Shown here: positions 61,444 to 64,000 of the stretch, piece by piece | Numbering within the stretch: the stretch's first letter is position 1 | How the letters are laid out: each line of letters opens with the position of its first letter | Origin: Ideonella sp. MAG2 | GTDB taxonomy: Bacteria; Pseudomonadota; Gammaproteobacteria; Burkholderiales; Burkholderiaceae_C | Length of the DNA stretch: 64,000 nt | Assembly: GCA_004359425.1 (NCBI GenBank) | Contig: PTEU01000001.1 | Span: forward strand, 553,185 to 617,184 | Reading direction: 5' to 3' | Notes under the pieces: generated by a model | The model's database searches: none | What the model was told of the DNA's origin: nothing | Seen by the model: the letters and a program-made list of their open reading frames with translations, nothing else | Position numbers and translations under genes: made by a program

Positions 61444-62172
61444 TTAAGTCCGCTCATGCACGACGGATGTCCCGAGGTATGCGCGACGAACGGCGGGGTC
61501 GTTCTGCAGGTCCGTGGCGGAGCCTTGGCCGACCAGGCGGCCGGTCTCGATCAAATAGCCTCGGTCAGCAATCGCCAAGCTCTGTCGAGCGTTCTGCTCC
61601 ACGAGAAGAACACCGACGCCCAAAGTTCGAATGCGGCTCAACGCGGCAAACAGCTCCTTGCACATCAGCGGTGATAGTCCTAGGGAGGGCTCGTCCAGCA
61701 GCAACACCTCTGGGCAGGACATGAGTGCGCGCCCTACGGCGACCATTTGTTGTTCACCGCCACTCATGGTGCGTACCGCTTGATCGAGCCTTTGGGACAG
61801 CTTGGGAAACAACTGAAAGACTTGATCCAGCATGGACTCGTGCGGCGGTGCAGCGCGCCTCGGGTGGGCTCCGAGCTGAAGGTTCTCGCGAACGGTGAGC
61901 TCTCCGAAAACTCCTCGGCCTTCTGGGACCAGTGCGAGCCCCGCACTCACGATTTGGTGGGGCGGCAGTTTGAACAGGTCGATGCCGTGCAGTGTGGCGC
62001 TTGCTCCAGGCATGGGTTGGACCATGCCCCCGAGTGCCTTCAGGAAGCTCGTCTTTCCGGCGCCATTGGCGCCGAGCATGACCACGATCTCACCAGGCAT
62101 GACCTGCAGCGAAACATCCTCCAGAGCCTTGTGCTGGCCGTAGTGGACCGACACCCCTCGCACTTCAAGCAT
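61444..62172 (-). CDS. livF: LivF-type branched-chain/aromatic substrate ABC transporter ATPase
   Basis: 242 residues. Walker A GANGAGKTSF near 35-43, the Q-loop region, signature MSGGEQQMVAVGRALMS near 137, Walker B LLLDEPSLGL near 160 and the H-switch replaced by LVEQN, as in all LivF proteins. One of two ATPases of a HAAT-type importer. Its start is 1 base from the livG stop. Confidence 0.92.
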   Translation of the reverse strand: MLEVRGVSVHYGQHKALEDVSLQVMPGEIVVMLGANGAGKTSFLKALGGMVQPMPGASATLHGIDLFKLPPHQIVSAGLALVPEGRGVFGELTVRENLQLGAHPRRAAPPHESMLDQVFQLFPKLSQRLDQAVRTMSGGEQQMVAVGRALMSCPEVLLLDEPSLGLSPLMCKELFAALSRIRTLGVGVLLVEQNARQSLAIADRGYLIETGRLVGQGSATDLQNDPAVRRAYLGTSVVHERT

Positions 62173-62173
62173 G

Positions 62174-62926
62174 TCAAACGTCCTTTAGAAGTGAATCGCC
62201 GTCATCGCCGCCGAGATAGGCTTGAATGACGTGAGGATCTGCCAAGACATCTTGAGTGGGGCCGTCAGCGATCTTCATTCCGGCGTTCATCACCACGCAG
62301 CGGGTGCAAAGGGCATGCACAGCATCCATGACATGCTCCACCAGCAAAATGGTGAGACCTTCACCGTTCATCGTCTTGATCAACTCGATCCCCTGCTGTA
62401 GCTCTGTGGGATTGAGTCCTGCGAGCCACTCGTCAAGCAGAAGCAGTTTCGGCGCCAGTGCCAACGCGCGTGCCAGCTCTAGCCGCTTTTGATCGATGTA
62501 AGTGAGATTCCCGGAAGTCACGGCTGCCCGCCCTTCCAACCCGACTCTGGCAAGAAGAGCGAGCGCCTGCTCGTGTGCGGCCTTACCGTGAAGACCCTGT
62601 GGCCGAAAGGCCAGACCTGCTTCTACGTTTTCTTGACAGGTCATGCCCTTGAGTACACGTACCAACTGAAAGGTGCGGGCCACGCCCAGGCGAGCAATTT
62701 GATAGCTCTTAAGCCGATGGATGGGATGCCCCTCAAGGAGGATGGATCCGCTATGGGCCTGGAGGGCGCCTGAGATCAAATTCATCGCGGTTGTCTTGCC
62801 GGAGCCGTTGGGGCCGAGCAGGCCCACCACCTCGCCGGGCCAGAGCTTCAAGTCAAGTTGATTGACGGCCACGAGACCGCCGAAGCGGCGCGTGACCTCC
62901 TTGAGCTGCAGGAGAGGTTCGCTCAC
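62174..62926 (-). CDS. livG: LivG-type ABC transporter ATPase
   Basis: 250 residues with Walker A GPNGSGKTTAMN near 40, the degenerate signature LTYIDQKRLELARALAL (Liv-type, where GxxR/K replaces LSGGQ), Walker B LLLDEWLAGL near 163 and LVEHVMDAV. It pairs with LivF. The start overlaps the livM stop by 4 bases (ATGA). Confidence 0.92.
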   Translation of the reverse strand: MSEPLLQLKEVTRRFGGLVAVNQLDLKLWPGEVVGLLGPNGSGKTTAMNLISGALQAHSGSILLEGHPIHRLKSYQIARLGVARTFQLVRVLKGMTCQENVEAGLAFRPQGLHGKAAHEQALALLARVGLEGRAAVTSGNLTYIDQKRLELARALALAPKLLLLDEWLAGLNPTELQQGIELIKTMNGEGLTILLVEHVMDAVHALCTRCVVMNAGMKIADGPTQDVLADPHVIQAYLGGDDGDSLLKDV

Positions 62927-63840
62927 GAAGGGTCTCCTTTTCTGTGCAGCAGGCTGATCAGTCCGTTCGGCACGAGGTAAACGATGACCATGAAAACCAG
63001 GCCCAACAAGATGGAGAAGTGGTTGGGAAAGCTCGCGGAGAGATACTCAAACAGCAGCACCAGTGGAACGACACCCAGCAGTGGGCCGAACAGCGACCCT
63101 GCGCCCCCGAGTAAACCCATGATCAAGGTCTGAAACGAAATGACGGGAGCGAAGGCAATGCTGGGGTCAAGGTATGTCCAGCGTGGGGCCATGATGGCGC
63201 CTGTCACAGTGATGAGCGAGGACGACAGCGTGAACAGAAGCACCTTTACGACGGTGACGTTGATGCCGACATGCACTGCGACAGATTCGTCCTCACCGAT
63301 GACCTTCAGGGCGAGACCGAGACGGGTCCGGTGAATGAGGGCCCTCAAGCCGAGGACAAACGCCAGTACGACCAGGAGTTGCCAGTAGATGTCGACCTGG
63401 GTGACTTCGACGAAGACGTAGCGACCGATCTCCTTGGTGATGTTGACTTCGTACCAAGTCACCACCTGCTTCGTCAGTTCGGCCAGACCGAAGCTGAAGA
63501 TCACAAAGTACACACCGGACAAGCGAAGCGTAGCCATGCCTACGATCAAAGCCACCGCGGCGCCGAGCGACAGCGCCACGCACAGCACACCCAGCCAAGG
63601 TAAGGCCTCACCCAATACTGCGGCAGCGTAGGCGCCTAAGCCAAAAAAGGCTGCTGTGGTCAGCGACACGTAGCGCGTCGGGCCGGAGAACATCGCCCAG
63701 GACGTGGCCAGTACGCCATACATCAGCATGCTGATGAGCAGCGAGAGCACATAGTCGTTGTCAACCCAAAGAGGGACCAAGGCGAACATGAGTGTCGTGA
63801 GGCCCGCAAAGATCCAGGCCATGACTTCCGTACGGTTCAT
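62923..63840 (-). CDS. livM: LivM-type ABC transporter permease
   Basis: 305 residues with eight or so membrane segments and the HAAT-permease block GLRALIHRTRLGLALKVIGE containing the EAA-like coupling helix. It forms the translocation pore with LivH. Overlaps both neighbours by a few bases (ATGA-type coupling). Confidence 0.92.
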   Translation of the reverse strand: MNRTEVMAWIFAGLTTLMFALVPLWVDNDYVLSLLISMLMYGVLATSWAMFSGPTRYVSLTTAAFFGLGAYAAAVLGEALPWLGVLCVALSLGAAVALIVGMATLRLSGVYFVIFSFGLAELTKQVVTWYEVNITKEIGRYVFVEVTQVDIYWQLLVVLAFVLGLRALIHRTRLGLALKVIGEDESVAVHVGINVTVVKVLLFTLSSSLITVTGAIMAPRWTYLDPSIAFAPVISFQTLIMGLLGGAGSLFGPLLGVVPLVLLFEYLSASFPNHFSILLGLVFMVIVYLVPNGLISLLHRKGDPS

Positions 63841-64000
63841 CGTGATGTCTTTGCAAACAGACCAGTGGGACGCAATAGCAGCACCACAAGGAACAGGCCA
63901 TAGTTGACGGCGAGCGTGAGACCCGGGTCTACGTAGCTGGCCACCAGGGTTTCAGCCACCCCAAGCAAGAGCCCCGCCAGAAGACAACCCATGAGGTTGC
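63837..64000 (-). CDS. livH: LivH-type ABC transporter permease (C-terminal end only)
   Basis: Only the last 54 codons lie in the window: NLMGCLLAGLLLGVAETLVA, SYVDPGLTLAVNYGLFLV and a C-terminal RPTGLFAKTSR. These match the end of LivH. The rest of the gene and the substrate-binding protein lie beyond the window. Confidence 0.85.
   Translation of the reverse strand, partial: NLMGCLLAGLLLGVAETLVASYVDPGLTLAVNYGLFLVVLLLRPTGLFAKTSR

Overview
The window looks like chromosome of a GC-rich betaproteobacterium, most likely a member of the Comamonadaceae (Burkholderiales). This is inferred from three complete or partial Bug/TctC solute-binding protein genes without TctAB partners, RdgC and ProQ/FinO homologues, tightly packed GC-rich operons, and a dispersed GTTCGccCTGAGC-type intergenic repeat that I associate with that group. 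No rRNA operon, phage structural module or integrase gene is present.

Layout. 1-1.9 kb: arsenic resistance operon (arsR-arsI-arsC-acr3, minus strand). 2-6.2 kb: housekeeping genes (ProQ-like RNA chaperone, rdgC, EamA exporter, asparaginase, lipoprotein). 6.5-9.8 kb: HutC-type regulator, TctC and amidase. 10-13.3 kb: chemoreceptor, CYTH protein, a wrecked zinc-ribbon gene and a decapitated AraC regulator. 13.4-20.3 kb: a glycan operon (GH13, PhyH-type dioxygenase, TIM-barrel isomerase-like protein, CE1-like esterase, GH92 mannosidase); both glycosidases carry an extra in-frame palindromic segment. 20.3-24.3 kb: an accessory island with three small genes separated by attC-like spacers, a cluster of TGTCG half-sites resembling a transposon end, and a truncated tctC fused to a duplicated gene fragment. 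24.5-29 kb: small redox and regulatory genes. 29.1-36.2 kb: a homoprotocatechuate-type meta-cleavage cluster (FAD oxidase, TctC, hpaE, hpaD, hpaG) whose last two genes (hpaH, hpaI) are collapsed into an out-of-frame fusion. 36.3-39.8 kb: Gre-like factor, membrane protein, HTH protein, and a cluster of tRNA and tRNA-like genes mixed with a broken SEC-C gene and an HNH endonuclease. 40-44.3 kb: a winged-helix/TPR membrane protein that appears to have lost its STAND ATPase core, plus unknown genes. 44.6-48.4 kb: a 1258-residue nuclease-STAND NTPase that is a strong candidate antiphage protein. 48.6-51.6 kb: an internally deleted rtcB and a frameshifted unknown gene. 51.8-55.5 kb: membrane proteins, an RRM protein and a C-terminally damaged SDR. 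55.6-58.3 kb: a PAS-GGDEF-EAL gene cut by an IS3-family remnant. 58.3-64 kb: intradiol dioxygenase, then a minus-strand liv-type ABC transporter operon with an aldehyde dehydrogenase and a coniferyl-alcohol-dehydrogenase-like SDR.

Together the genes suggest a soil or freshwater heterotroph that takes up organic acids and aromatics, cleaves aromatic rings and degrades mannose-containing glycans. An unusual theme is gene wreckage: at least eight genes show internal deletions, truncations or frameshifts at single junctions. Either the lineage is undergoing deletion-driven decay, or the assembly of this region needs checking.
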